64,000 bases of DNA, taken from Rhodococcus spongiicola (GTDB taxonomy: Bacteria > Actinomycetota > Actinomycetes > Mycobacteriales > Mycobacteriaceae). Positions 17,411 through 27,022 of the stretch are shown here, piece by piece; the first letter of the stretch is position 1; the number at the start of each line of letters is the position of its first letter. The notes beneath the pieces are model-generated. The model was not told where the DNA came from. It did not search any database and saw only the letters and a program-made list of their open reading frames with translations. The stretch is from positions 291,469 to 355,468 of the forward strand of contig NZ_RKLN01000002.1 in NCBI RefSeq assembly GCF_004011835.1, given 5' to 3'. Both the position numbers and the translations under genes were made by a program.

Positions 17411-18754
17411 CTACGCGCCGTCGAGGCTTTCGAGACCGGTGTCGTCCTCGGTGAATCCCGGGAGCCACTGGGTGAGGATCCTCATGTACGGCGCGTAGGC
17501 GTCGAGTTGGGCGCATATGCCGACCGACCCGAGCAGCACGCGGAAGATCATCAGGTACTCGGGGGGCAGGTTGAGGGCACGGGCCGTCCGGAAGCGTGCG
17601 CTCGAGAAGTCGGTTGCGGTGCCCGCGGCCTTCTGCAGCCACGCGCGGGTGAAGTGGAACGACTCGGTGCGGATCGGATCCGTGAACGGGCGCAGATAGT
17701 CGGCGATCTCCTGATCGGTGACAGTTCGGCCCGGTAGGACGAAACCGTTGTCCCGCAACAGCTCCGTGAGTTCGTCGTAGCGTTCCTCGAGGTTCAACCG
17801 CACCATGCGGCCCAGTACCGGTGGCAGTCCATTCGGCATGGGCGCGGTTGCGCCGAAATCGATGATGCCGAGGCGGCCGTCGTCGTCCAGCATGAAGTTG
17901 CCAGGGTGGGGATCGCAGTGCAGCAGCCCGGCGCGGGCGGGGGAGACGAAGTGAAACTCCGCGAGCAACGCGCCCGCGGTGTTGCGTTGTTCGATGGTGC
18001 CTCTGGTGATGATTTCGGACAGCGGCGTCGCCGTCATCCACTCGGTGACAACCACCTTGGGGGCGCTGGCCACCACTCGGGGCACGACGAACTTCGGGTC
18101 ACCGGCGAAAGTCTTCGCGAAGGCGCGCTGGTTGTCGGCTTCGATCCGGTAGTCCAGTTCCTCCTCGGTGCGGGCGCTCAGTTCGTCGAGTATCGGCTTG
18201 ACGTCGGTGCCCGCCAGCGTGGATGCGAACACTCCCGCGAACCGGGACAGTGTCTTGAGGTCCGCGCGCAGGGCCTCGTCGGCGCCGGGGTACTGGACCT
18301 TGACGGCCACCTCCCGGCCGTCCGACCACACCGCCCGGTGCACCTGACCGATGCTGGCCGACGCGGTCGGGGTGTCGTCGAAGTCGGCGAATCGTTCGCG
18401 CCAGCGGGTGCCCAACTGCTGGTCGAGCACGCGATACACCTGCTTGGCGGGCAGTGGCGGTGCCTCGGCCTGCAGTTTGGTCAACGCCTCCCGGTACGGC
18501 TCGGCGAACTCCTCGGGAACCGCGGCCTCCATCACGCTGAGGGCCTGTCCGAGCTTCATCGCGCCGCCCTTGAGTTCTCCGAGCACGGAAAACAGCTGTT
18601 CGGCGGCCTTCGTGGTCAGCTGGGCGTCGATGGCGTCACCGTCCGCGCCGGCCAGCTTCTTCCCGAAGCCCATCGCGGCCCGTCCCGCGATGCCCAGCGG
18701 AATGCTCGCTAGCTTGGCGGTGCGGGCAGTGCTTCTGCGAGGGATGTCGGACAC
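17411..18754 (-). CDS. ABC1/UbiB-family atypical kinase
   Basis: A 447-residue protein of the ABC1/UbiB (ADCK-like) family: KGGAMKLGQALS is the N-terminal KxGQ motif, then SASIGQVH (the Ala-rich loop), VAVKVQYPG (the lysine), HCDPHPGNF and GIIDFGA (the catalytic and metal-binding aspartates). Such kinases support isoprenoid lipid or quinone metabolism. It lies next to whiB7 as in M. tuberculosis (Rv3197), where it has been discussed in macrolide tolerance. The start is GTG at 18754; the frame upstream crosses the neighbouring gene and is not coding. Confidence 0.85.
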   Translation of the reverse strand: MSDIPRRSTARTAKLASIPLGIAGRAAMGFGKKLAGADGDAIDAQLTTKAAEQLFSVLGELKGGAMKLGQALSVMEAAVPEEFAEPYREALTKLQAEAPPLPAKQVYRVLDQQLGTRWRERFADFDDTPTASASIGQVHRAVWSDGREVAVKVQYPGADEALRADLKTLSRFAGVFASTLAGTDVKPILDELSARTEEELDYRIEADNQRAFAKTFAGDPKFVVPRVVASAPKVVVTEWMTATPLSEIITRGTIEQRNTAGALLAEFHFVSPARAGLLHCDPHPGNFMLDDDGRLGIIDFGATAPMPNGLPPVLGRMVRLNLEERYDELTELLRDNGFVLPGRTVTDQEIADYLRPFTDPIRTESFHFTRAWLQKAAGTATDFSSARFRTARALNLPPEYLMIFRVLLGSVGICAQLDAYAPYMRILTQWLPGFTEDDTGLESLDGA

Positions 18755-18761
18755 GAGTCCA

Positions 18762-19715
18762 TCATGACGGAAGATTTGTGGGTTCGTCCAAGAACATTGT
18801 CGATCGTGAGCAGGCGCACCGAGGGTTGCGCGGCCACGGCCGGACCGCCAGGCGGTGCGTGTCCAGGTCGAGTTCCAGTGTGGCGTCGAGGCTCGCGGGC
18901 GCGGGCCGGGCCACCCCGGACAGCACCTTTTCGAGCTGCCCGAGCGCGACTGCCGCGGTGGCCATGACGGCGGCGGGGCCGGCGTGGCCCACCCTGCCCA
19001 GCAACTGCGCGGCGACATGCGGCCACTCGTCGTCTACCGCGCACCGTGTGAGGTCGGCACATCGCAGGCAACTGGTGTGGCCGGGCAGCACCAGTGGTCC
19101 CACTACACCGCGGCCATCGCGCAGGCGAACCTGCAGGTGCGGTATCCCGGCGCTGCACAGGGCGTCGACCAGCTGCGGGTCCGCGACGAGATCGTCCGTC
19201 AGGACCACGCACATGCTGTTCCACCGAGTGACGTCGGTGTCGGTGGTGAAGTGGGTCGACCGTGTGACCCGTACCGGTGCTCCGGCGAGCCCGTCTGCGA
19301 TCGCGTCGGCGAGCGGTCCACGACCGTGAATCCGGATGGTGCGGGCGGGATCCGCCGGCGTCGGGGTCGGCTGTAGTAGCCCGGCCTCGTCGAGTTCGCT
19401 GAGCAGCGTGGACATGTCGGTGGGGCTTATCCCGTGTGCGATGGCTCGCCAGACCGCGGTCGGGCGGGAAGTCCGGCCGTCGAGCAGTTGCAGCGCAGCC
19501 ACCAGAGACGCCGTGTCCACACCGGCGGGCGGTGTGAGGATCAGGGCGGTGTCCGGGTCCCAGCCGATCTGCACCCGCCCGCTGGGCCGGATCAGAACGG
19601 GACGACGCGGATCCAACGTCGGATGGTGGACCCGTCTCGGGGTTTCGAGTGTCGGGGTTTCGAGTGTTGGAGCATCCAGTGTTGGAGATTCCAGTGTCGG
19701 AGATTCCGGGGCCAT
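18762..19715 (-). CDS. Cyclodehydratase-like / ThiF-like protein (TOMM-type E1 homologue)
   Basis: About 317 residues. The middle part has a Rossmann-like segment (RIHGRGPLADAIADGLAG) and the C-terminal third has cysteine pairs CLRC (~217) and CACS (~303) that could bind zinc, the pattern of ThiF/E1-like partner proteins in azole-modified peptide (TOMM) pathways. No YcaO cyclodehydratase, precursor peptide or dehydrogenase lies nearby. The N-terminus carries five copies of a five-residue unit (ESPTL, LDAPT, ETPTL type). The start may be ATG 19715 or ATG 19829. It sits 7 bases upstream of the UbiB-like gene and is probably cotranscribed. Confidence 0.65.
   Translation of the reverse strand: MAPESPTLESPTLDAPTLETPTLETPRRVHHPTLDPRRPVLIRPSGRVQIGWDPDTALILTPPAGVDTASLVAALQLLDGRTSRPTAVWRAIAHGISPTDMSTLLSELDEAGLLQPTPTPADPARTIRIHGRGPLADAIADGLAGAPVRVTRSTHFTTDTDVTRWNSMCVVLTDDLVADPQLVDALCSAGIPHLQVRLRDGRGVVGPLVLPGHTSCLRCADLTRCAVDDEWPHVAAQLLGRVGHAGPAAVMATAAVALGQLEKVLSGVARPAPASLDATLELDLDTHRLAVRPWPRNPRCACSRSTMFLDEPTNLPS
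19636..19710 (-). repeat. Five 15-bp tandem repeats at the start of the cyclodehydratase-like gene
   Basis: The plus strand shows the unit GTGTCGG-GTTTCGA or its variants (GTGTTGGAGCATCCA, GTGTCGGAGATTCCG) repeated about five times. In the gene they encode the low-complexity E-S/T-P-T-L units. The number of copies is likely variable between strains. Confidence 0.75.
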
Positions 19716-19871
19716 GCCTCGACGATCGCACCCCGTGGCCGCCCGAGCCGCCCGGTTGCGCCGCTTGTCCACAGGAATGCAGGCGCTGTGAACTGCGGTT
19801 TCGTCCTTCCGCGGAGGTTGGTTCACCACTCGTCGTGCGGGTGTCGCAGGGTCCCGTTAGCGTGGGTCCCC

Positions 19872-20477
19872 GTGACTGGCACCCGCACCTCTGACAGTGG
19901 CCGACCCGAGGTGGAGATTCGCCGCAGCGCACGGCGGAAGCGCACCGTCAGCGCGCGCCGCGAAGGGGACAAGGTGGTGGTGCTGATGCCGACCGGCCTG
20001 TCGACGCAGGCGGAAGCCGAATTGGTTGCCGAGATGATCGGGAAGCTCGAGCGAGCCGACCGGCGCGCCGCAGCCCGCGCCGAACGCAGCGACGTCGAAC
20101 TGGCCGAGCGCGCCGCGCGCCTGTCGGCGCGGTGGTTGGGTGACGCCGCTGCACCGACGTCGGTGCGGTGGGTGCCGTCGATGCGAACGCGGTGGGCGTC
20201 GTGCACGCCGACCGACGGCACCATCCGCGTCAGCGAGGTGTTGCAGACGGTGCCGGCATACGTCTTGGACTACGTGCTGGTCCACGAGCTCGTGCACTTG
20301 TACGTTGCCGGCGGCCATAACGAACGGTTCTGGCGGGAGGTGCGTAGCTATCCGAAGACCGAGCGGGCGATGGGTTACCTCGAGGCGTACTCCGTCGTGA
20401 CGCGGCAACCGGGTTTGGCCGACATGACGGCCCGCGACTGCTCGGACACCGACGACCCGGGAACCTCTACCGGTTAG
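19872..20477 (+). CDS. YgjP/WLM-type metal-dependent peptidase (M48-like)
   Basis: A 201-residue protein with the YgjP (DUF45) layout: MRTRWASCTPTDGTIRVS, then VLVHELVHLYVAGGH with the zinc-binding HELVH and a third His at GGHNERFW. Such proteins are small soluble metallopeptidases often linked to restriction or DNA-protein repair in other bacteria; its role here is unknown. The GTG start lies 8 bases after TAGCGT, so the transcript is likely leaderless. It is divergent from the cyclodehydratase-like gene. Confidence 0.82.
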   Translation: MTGTRTSDSGRPEVEIRRSARRKRTVSARREGDKVVVLMPTGLSTQAEAELVAEMIGKLERADRRAAARAERSDVELAERAARLSARWLGDAAAPTSVRWVPSMRTRWASCTPTDGTIRVSEVLQTVPAYVLDYVLVHELVHLYVAGGHNERFWREVRSYPKTERAMGYLEAYSVVTRQPGLADMTARDCSDTDDPGTSTG

Positions 20478-20506
20478 CAACCCCCACGAGTAGCAACCCT
20501 CACCGG

Positions 20507-21943
20507 TCAACCCTCGGTTGCCGGCCCAGCGTCGGGGTCGTCGCTCTCGCGGTTCTTCTCCTCACGCTCACGCGCCTCGATCTGCTCGAGTTGTGCGATC
20601 GGGTCGTGGAACGTGCTGGCGTCGCCGCCGACGACCCGGTCGATGAACGCGGCCGGGTTGTCGAGGTCCGAAGAGTCGGGCAGTAGGTCGGGGTGCGACC
20701 ACACACCGTCACGGGCATCGATGCCGGTGTCGGTCGTCAGTCGCCGCCACAGCTGCGCGGCCTCGCGCACCTTGCGGGGGCGCAGTTCGAGGCCGACGAG
20801 GGTCGCGAAGGTCTGCTCAGCCGGACCGCCGGTCGCCCGCCGACGGCGCAGCGTCTCGGACAAGGCCGCTACACCAGGCAGGCGGTCACCGAGCGCCTCG
20901 GAAACGACGGTCTCCACCCAGCCCTCGACGAGTGCGAGCAGTGTCTCGAGCCGTTCGAGTGCCTGCTTCTGCTCTGGCGTGGTCTGCGGTTCGAACGCAC
21001 CCTGCTGCAGGATCTTCTCGATCCGTGACGGGTCGGTCAGCGCGGACGGGTCGAGGCCCTGCGCGGCTTCCTCGATCGCGGAGAAGTCCATGCGGATCCC
21101 GCGGGCGTAGTCCTCGACGGTCGAGAGCAGGCGCTGCCGCAGCCACGGAACGTGGCTGTACAGACGCTGGTAGGCGGCCTCGCGGGCCGCGATGAACACG
21201 AGCACCTCGCGGTGTGACTGCTCGAGGCCCTCGGTGAAGGCTTCGATTGCGGCCGGCAGCAACGCGGCTGTGCCGGCGGGACCGAGCGGTAAGCCGATGT
21301 CGGTGGAGGTGAGTACCTCCTTCGACAGCTGGCCCAGCGCCTGGCCGAGTTGGGAGCCGAAAGTGAGGCCACCCATCTGAGTGAGCATCCCCGTCATCGG
21401 GCCGAGCATGTTGCGGGCTTCTTCGGGAAGCCCCTCCACCCACATGCCGGACACGTGCTGGGCGACCGGATCGCACAGGCGCTTCCAGGTCTCGAGGGTG
21501 CCGTCGAGCCAGTCGTTCGGAGTCCAGGCGAGGGTGCGTGTCGCGCCGGCCGGGAGCGTCGTTGCGCCGTCGAGCCACAGTTCCGCCAACCGGGCGGCAT
21601 CGGCGACGGCCGACGCGGTGCCCTCGGTGATCGGGGTCACCGAGCCGATCTGCTGCCGGGCGAGGTTCTTCGCGACGTCGTAGTTGACGGGGCCGGACTG
21701 GCCGCCCTGACCCATCGCGCTGCCCATTCCGCTGAGCATCTGACCGAACTGGGAGAGCATCTGGCCGAGGGCCGCCGGGTCGAAGCCCGCGCCGCCCGCG
21801 CCGCCGCCACCACCGAGACCGAATGCGCTGGGATCGAAGCCGAATGGCTGGCCGGATGGTCCGCCCTCTTCCCGGCCCGCGTCCTTCTTCTTACGGTCGG
21901 GGTCGTCGTCGGCGTTGGAGAAACCGAAGGGCAGATCACTCAT
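20507..21943 (-). CDS. DUF2342 family protein (putative zinc-dependent metalloprotease family)
   Basis: A 478-residue protein. Residues 1-95 are low complexity (Gly-rich, Gln-Met rich near LGQMLSQFGQMLSG). The rest is helical, with the family core FIAAREAAYQRLYSHVPWL (~245-265). The family is annotated as a zinc-dependent metalloprotease, but the HEXXH-like position here reads REAAY, so catalysis is doubtful. Widespread in actinobacteria and next to a PDZ-Lon protease, as in M. tuberculosis (Rv3195). No signal peptide. Its start codon sits ~120 bases from the divergent PDZ gene. Confidence 0.8.
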   Translation of the reverse strand: MSDLPFGFSNADDDPDRKKKDAGREEGGPSGQPFGFDPSAFGLGGGGGAGGAGFDPAALGQMLSQFGQMLSGMGSAMGQGGQSGPVNYDVAKNLARQQIGSVTPITEGTASAVADAARLAELWLDGATTLPAGATRTLAWTPNDWLDGTLETWKRLCDPVAQHVSGMWVEGLPEEARNMLGPMTGMLTQMGGLTFGSQLGQALGQLSKEVLTSTDIGLPLGPAGTAALLPAAIEAFTEGLEQSHREVLVFIAAREAAYQRLYSHVPWLRQRLLSTVEDYARGIRMDFSAIEEAAQGLDPSALTDPSRIEKILQQGAFEPQTTPEQKQALERLETLLALVEGWVETVVSEALGDRLPGVAALSETLRRRRATGGPAEQTFATLVGLELRPRKVREAAQLWRRLTTDTGIDARDGVWSHPDLLPDSSDLDNPAAFIDRVVGGDASTFHDPIAQLEQIEAREREEKNRESDDPDAGPATEG

Positions 21944-22065
21944 AGTTCAACGGTACAAGGCCCAGCGTGTGATGGCCCGTTCGGAGATCACGCTGGCGGC
22001 GAACACCGCCCGCAGTGAGCGAGCGTCCGACGGGGTGCCGTCCGCGGCGCTCTATCCTTGGCCTG

Positions 22066-23103
22066 GTGAACCGACGAATGGTGACCCTGCTGGCAGCGCT
22101 GGCTCCGGTCGTGGCCCTGGGAGTGCTGGGTACAACGGTGAAGGTGCCGTTCGTCGCGCTCGGTCCGGGTCCGACCTTCAACACGCTCGGCGACGTCGAC
22201 GGCAAGCCGGTTGTCGACATCGAGGGCACCCAGGTCGACCCGACGAGCGGCAACCTCAACATGACGACCGTCGCCGTGCGCGACCAATTGACGTTGTTCG
22301 ACGCTCTCGGGTTGTGGTCGAGTGGGCGCCAGGGTCTGGTACCTCGCGAGGAGGTTTATCCGCCGCAGAAGTCGAAGGACGAGGTCCAGGAGGAGAACTC
22401 GGCGCAATTCGAGAGTTCCGAGAACAGCGCGGAACTGGCCGCGCTGCGGTACCTCGGTCTGCCGGTGGCGCTGGAACTGACGGCTGTGGGCGCGGATGGA
22501 CCCGCGGCATCGGTGCTGCAGGATGGGGACCTGCTGTTACGGGTGGACGGCACGCCCGTCGACACCCTCTACGATCTACGCGAGGTCGTGGGTGCGGTGG
22601 CCCCGGGCACGACCGTGCCGGTCACCTACCGGCGCGACGGCGTCGAGTCGACCGCACCGGTCACCCTCGGTTCCCGGTCCGACGTCGACGGTGGACAGGA
22701 TGCCGGTAAGGGCTACCTGGGAGTCACCGCCAAGGAAACGCCCGACGTGCCTTTCACGATCGCCTTCAACCTGGCAGATATCGGCGGACCCTCGGCCGGA
22801 TTGATGTTCAGTCTTGCCGTGATCGACAAGTTGAGCCCCGGCGAGCTCAATGGAGGCCGTTTCGTCGCGGGCACCGGCACGATCGACCCCGACGGCAACG
22901 TAGGACCGATCGGCGGGATCCCCTACAAGATGATCGCCGCGGAGGAGGCGGGCGCGAGCACGTTCCTGGTCCCCGCGGAGAACTGCGACGAGGCGCGCGC
23001 CAACCAGCCCGACGGCCTCGAATTGGTGAGGGTCGAGACACTGAACGGCGCTATCGACGCTCTCGACGCGATCAATGCGGATGCACCCGCACCGAGCTGC
23101 TAG
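22066..23103 (+). CDS. Membrane-anchored PDZ and Lon-type (S16) protease
   Basis: A 345-residue protein. One membrane helix (residues ~5-24) anchors it outward, a PDZ domain lies at ~130-215, and the Lon catalytic domain follows: GPSAGLMFSLAV holds the Ser (~243) and GGIPYKMIAAEEAG the Lys (~288) of the Ser-Lys dyad. This is the YlbL/Rv3194c type of secreted-side Lon protease. The GTG start is 7 bases after TATCCT, so the mRNA is probably leaderless; an in-frame ATG further upstream encodes Arg-rich residues before the helix and is less likely. Confidence 0.88.
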   Translation: MNRRMVTLLAALAPVVALGVLGTTVKVPFVALGPGPTFNTLGDVDGKPVVDIEGTQVDPTSGNLNMTTVAVRDQLTLFDALGLWSSGRQGLVPREEVYPPQKSKDEVQEENSAQFESSENSAELAALRYLGLPVALELTAVGADGPAASVLQDGDLLLRVDGTPVDTLYDLREVVGAVAPGTTVPVTYRRDGVESTAPVTLGSRSDVDGGQDAGKGYLGVTAKETPDVPFTIAFNLADIGGPSAGLMFSLAVIDKLSPGELNGGRFVAGTGTIDPDGNVGPIGGIPYKMIAAEEAGASTFLVPAENCDEARANQPDGLELVRVETLNGAIDALDAINADAPAPSC

Positions 23104-23145
23104 TCGAATTCTGGTCAGTCCTGTTCTGGTCAGTCCTGCGCCAGA

Positions 23146-23787
23146 TCAGTCTTCAGGGGCGTCGAGGGTCGCGTACAGCGCACCGACGACGCCCGGAGCG
23201 AGGTTGTCGTACGTGCGCAGTTCCACACCCGCGAACGGGTCGTCGTTGTCGGTGGGGCGCAGCTGTAGCAGCGCGATCGAGGGCCCGTCCCGCAACACGG
23301 CCGCGATGAGACGGGCGTCTCGGCGCCCGGGATGGGACTGGGCGGCAGCTCGGGCCGCCTCGTCCGCCGCGTGGCGGTCCGAAAGCAGTGGGGCGAGGGC
23401 GTCATCCAGATCGGATTCGGCGCTCGGTGGCAGGACGACGATCTCCTGAACCAGGGCGCAGCCGACGACCTCCGGCGGCCAACTGGTGGTTGCCAGGAAC
23501 TCGTCGAGTGCGGGCGAGCCGCCCTCGATGTCATCCGGGAGCGGCCCCTGTTCGATAGGTGTCAGTTCCGCGCCATCGTCGAGCTGATCGAGGAGCGACG
23601 GCTCCGCCGCGGCCACGAGTGCAGTCGGAACGATCGCAAACAGCGCAGGCGATTGACCCCATCCGCCGGTGTCGACGAAATCGATGATTTCGTGCACGCA
23701 CCTGCGCAGGGACTCGTCGGACAGGGATGCATTCGGGGGGCCGTCTACGGGCTCATCCGCGTAGAACTCGCCATCACTGTCGATCAC
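23146..23787 (-). CDS. PPA1309 family protein, function unknown
   Basis: A 213-residue acidic protein starting VIDSDGEFYADEP. It matches the actinobacterial PPA1309 family in length and in WPPEVVGCALVQEIVVLPP and GRRDARLIAAVLRDG. It has no membrane segment or catalytic motif I recognise. It lies between the PDZ-Lon protease (convergent) and UPF0182 (divergent), a conserved arrangement in mycolata. The GTG at 23787 is preferred because upstream residues are Arg/Pro-rich and non-coding in character. Confidence 0.75.
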   Translation of the reverse strand: MIDSDGEFYADEPVDGPPNASLSDESLRRCVHEIIDFVDTGGWGQSPALFAIVPTALVAAAEPSLLDQLDDGAELTPIEQGPLPDDIEGGSPALDEFLATTSWPPEVVGCALVQEIVVLPPSAESDLDDALAPLLSDRHAADEAARAAAQSHPGRRDARLIAAVLRDGPSIALLQLRPTDNDDPFAGVELRTYDNLAPGVVGALYATLDAPED

Positions 23788-23951
23788 GGCTCTATCCTTG
23801 CACCCAGGGGGTCGCGCCGGTGCTCGTCGGTCGGCGCCGCTTCCGGCGCCACCGTTACGTAGAGTGGGACGAAACGGTCGCCCCCGGGCGACGCTGAACA
23901 GGGCATAGGCTGCGGCGCGAGGGCGTCGCCGGATTGTTGGGAGAGTGGCAA

Positions 23952-26870
23952 GTGGGCATGCGGCCCCCCGCCGGTTTACCTTCGTTGTCGAAACGTACGC
24001 GTGCGCTGCTGGTTCTCGCATTGATCGCCGCGGCGCTGTTGCTGGTCGGACCTCGATTCGTCGACGTCTACACCGACTGGTTGTGGTTCGGCGAGGTCGG
24101 CTTCCGTAGCGTCTTCAGCAAGGTCCTGGTCACCCGACTGGCCTTGTTCGTGATCGTCGGACTGGTCGTCGGCCTGATCATTTGGCTGGCGCTCATGCTG
24201 GCCTATCGTTCGCGACCGATGTTCCTCCCGTCGCCGGGCGCCAACGATCCGGTCGCGCGGTACCGCACGGCCGTGATGACGCGCCAGAAGCTTTTCGGCA
24301 TCGGTATCCCCGTCTTGTTCGGTCTCTTCGCGGGACTCATCGGCCAGGCCAGTTGGTCGACGGTGCAGTTGTTCTTCAACCGCGGCACGTTCGGGATCAC
24401 CGACCCTCAGTTCGGCAAGGACATCGGCTTCTACGCCTTCCAGCTGCCGTTCTATCAGTTCGTTCTGAACTGGCTGTTCGTCGCGGTCGTGATCGCGTTC
24501 TTCGCGAGCCTGATCACGCACTACATTTTCGGCGGCTTGCGTCTCAGCGGCCGCCAGGGCGCTCTGACCCGAGCGGCGCGGGTGCAGCTCGCAATCCTCG
24601 CGGGAACGTTCGTCCTGCTCAAGGCCGTGTCGTACTGGTTCGATCGGTACGCGCTGCTCTCCAGCGGTCGAAAGGAACCCACGTTCACCGGAGCCGGCTA
24701 CACCGATATCAACGCGGTTCTGCCGGCCAAGCTGATCCTGCTGGCCATCGCGATCATCTGTGCCATCGCGTTCTTCGCGGCGATCTTCCTCCGCGACCTG
24801 CGAATCCCCGCGATGGCGGTGGTTCTGCTGGTGTTCTCCTCGGTCCTGGTCGGTGCTGTGTGGCCGCTGATCGTCGAGCAGTTCTCGGTCAAGCCGAACG
24901 CGGCCGACAAGGAGCGCGCCTACATCGAGCGCAACATCGGTGCCACTCGGCAGGCTTATGGCATCACCGACGAGACCGTCGAGTACAACGACTACTCGGG
25001 CCGAACACAGATGGAGCCCAAGGACGTACCCGCGGACGTCACCACCATGGCGAACGCCCGCCTGCTCGACCCGAACGTTCTCTCGCCGACGTTCACGGCG
25101 CAGCAGCAGCTCAAGAACTTCTATGCGTTCCCGAAGTCGCTCAACATCGACCGGTACGAGATGGACGGCGAACTGCGTGACCTCGTCGTCGCGGCGCGTG
25201 AGCTGTCGCCGTCGAGCTTGCAGGGCAACCAGACGGACTGGATCAACAGGCACACGGTGTACACGCACGGCAACGGTTTCGTCGCGGCGTACGCCAACCA
25301 GGTGACCGCGGTCACCGGTGACACGCAGAACAACACCGGTGGCTACCCGATCTACAGCGTCAGTGACCTCGAGACGCAGCCCCGGGATGAGGCGCTCGCG
25401 ATCGAGAATCCCCGCATCTACTTCGGTCCGGTGATCGCGGCGTCGGACGCCGACTACGCGATCGTGGGTGGCGAGCCGGGCAGTGCGCCGCGCGAGTACG
25501 ACACCGACGCACGTAAGTACACCTACACCGGAAGCGGCGGCGTCGGTATCGGCAACTGGTTCAATCGGTTGGCGTTCGCGGCAAAGTACACCGAGCGCAA
25601 CATCCTGTTCTCGGGCGCGATCGGTGCGGACTCGAAGATCATCTACAACCGTGATCCGGCGGAGCGCATCAACAAGGTCGCTCCGTGGCTGACCACCGAC
25701 AGCATGGTCTACCCGGCCGTCGTGGACGGTCGGCTGCAGTGGATCGTCGACGCGTACACCACGCTCGACAACTACCCGTACGCGCAGCGCTCGTCGCTCG
25801 AGGGCCTGGTACAAGACAGCACCAACCAGGCGACGGGACGGATGGTGCCGCAGAAGGAAGTGTCGTACATCCGCAATTCGGTGAAGGCGACCGTCGACGC
25901 ATACGACGGCACCGTCACCCTGTACCAGGTGGACGACCAGGACCCTGTGCTCGACGCATGGATGGGTGTGTTCCCGAACACCGTCAAGCCGAAGGCTGAG
26001 GTTCCGGCCGACCTGCAGGCCCACTTCCGGTACCCGGAGGATCTGTTCAAGGTCCAGCGCGAGATGCTCGCGAAGTACCACGTGGACGATCCGGGTGAGT
26101 TCTTCAGCAACAACGCGTTCTGGTCGGTGCCGAGTGACCCGACGGTCGATACCGACAAGAACCAGCCGCCGTACTACGTTCTGTCCGGTAACCCCGACAC
26201 CGCGCAACCGCAGTTCGTGCTGACCAGTCCGATGGTGGGCTTCCAGCGTGAGCTGCTCTCGGCGTACATCTCGGTGCAGTCGGATCCGGAAAACTACGGC
26301 AAGTTCTCGGTGCTGCAGTTGCCGACGACCACGCAGACTCAGGGGCCACAGCAGGCGCAGTCGGCGATGACCTCGGACCCGCGTGTGGCGAGTGAGTTGT
26401 CGCTGCTCAGGCAGTCGAACAGGGTCATCTTCGGCAATCTGCTGACCCTGCCGATCGCCGACGGCGGAATCCTGTACGTCGAACCGCTCTACACGCAGCG
26501 GAATTCGCCGAACGCGTTCCCGCAGCTGGCAAGGGTCTTGGTGAGTTTCACCGACACGAACGGCATCCGGGTCGGTTATGCGCCGACATTGGCGGAGGCA
26601 CTGGACCAGGTGTTCGGCTCGGGTACAGGCGACGCCGCGGTCGAACAGGGTGGCGAGCCCACGCCGGCTCAGACGCCGCAGAACGGTGAGGCGCAGCCGA
26701 CTCCGCGACCGGCGCCACAGGCTACAGACCGGGCCGCGGCGGTCGCCCAGCTGGACTCGGCACTGTCGAATCTGCAGACCGCGCAGCAGCGGGGCGATTT
26801 CAAGGCGTACGGTGATGCGCTCGACCAGCTACAGGAAGCGGTCCAGGCGTACCAGAATTCCGGCGGCTGA
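23952..26870 (+). CDS. UPF0182 family large membrane protein
   Basis: A 972-residue protein. Seven hydrophobic helices fill residues ~15-310, with DWLWFGEVGFRSVF after the first. A large extracytoplasmic domain (~315-900) follows with the family landmarks NIGATRQAYG and APWLTTDSMVYP. The last ~75 residues are a Pro/Gln-rich linker and a coiled-coil-like tail. The family (Rv3193c) is conserved in actinobacteria and of unknown function. GTG 23952 has GGGAG 9 bases upstream; ATG 23958 is two codons inside. A TAGGCT -10-like element at 23906 suggests a leadered mRNA. Confidence 0.88.
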   Translation: MGMRPPAGLPSLSKRTRALLVLALIAAALLLVGPRFVDVYTDWLWFGEVGFRSVFSKVLVTRLALFVIVGLVVGLIIWLALMLAYRSRPMFLPSPGANDPVARYRTAVMTRQKLFGIGIPVLFGLFAGLIGQASWSTVQLFFNRGTFGITDPQFGKDIGFYAFQLPFYQFVLNWLFVAVVIAFFASLITHYIFGGLRLSGRQGALTRAARVQLAILAGTFVLLKAVSYWFDRYALLSSGRKEPTFTGAGYTDINAVLPAKLILLAIAIICAIAFFAAIFLRDLRIPAMAVVLLVFSSVLVGAVWPLIVEQFSVKPNAADKERAYIERNIGATRQAYGITDETVEYNDYSGRTQMEPKDVPADVTTMANARLLDPNVLSPTFTAQQQLKNFYAFPKSLNIDRYEMDGELRDLVVAARELSPSSLQGNQTDWINRHTVYTHGNGFVAAYANQVTAVTGDTQNNTGGYPIYSVSDLETQPRDEALAIENPRIYFGPVIAASDADYAIVGGEPGSAPREYDTDARKYTYTGSGGVGIGNWFNRLAFAAKYTERNILFSGAIGADSKIIYNRDPAERINKVAPWLTTDSMVYPAVVDGRLQWIVDAYTTLDNYPYAQRSSLEGLVQDSTNQATGRMVPQKEVSYIRNSVKATVDAYDGTVTLYQVDDQDPVLDAWMGVFPNTVKPKAEVPADLQAHFRYPEDLFKVQREMLAKYHVDDPGEFFSNNAFWSVPSDPTVDTDKNQPPYYVLSGNPDTAQPQFVLTSPMVGFQRELLSAYISVQSDPENYGKFSVLQLPTTTQTQGPQQAQSAMTSDPRVASELSLLRQSNRVIFGNLLTLPIADGGILYVEPLYTQRNSPNAFPQLARVLVSFTDTNGIRVGYAPTLAEALDQVFGSGTGDAAVEQGGEPTPAQTPQNGEAQPTPRPAPQATDRAAAVAQLDSALSNLQTAQQRGDFKAYGDALDQLQEAVQAYQNSGG

Positions 26871-26888
26871 GCCGGTTCGCCACGAAAG

Positions 26889-26932
26889 CTGAAGGGATCC
26901 TCCGGGTGCGAGAGCACGGAGGATCCCTTCAG
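26889..26932 (+). terminator. Terminator after the UPF0182 gene
   Basis: A perfect 16-bp inverted repeat (CTGAAGGGATCCTCCG and its complement) with a 12-base loop, starting 19 bases after the stop codon. No long T tract follows. Confidence 0.8.
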
Positions 26933-27022
26933 TTGGAGTTACCGATCAATGAGCTGCATCACCTCGACGGGAGTGTCGCGTGCACGTCCGAACGGAGTCG
27001 ATCAAGGCCTCCCGCAGGCGAT

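Noticed and set aside
23976-26207. Long open frame on the minus strand opposite the UPF0182 gene
   Set aside because: The translation is Arg/Asp/Glu/Val-rich with no domain, typical of antisense frames in high-GC genes; the plus-strand protein is a clear family member.
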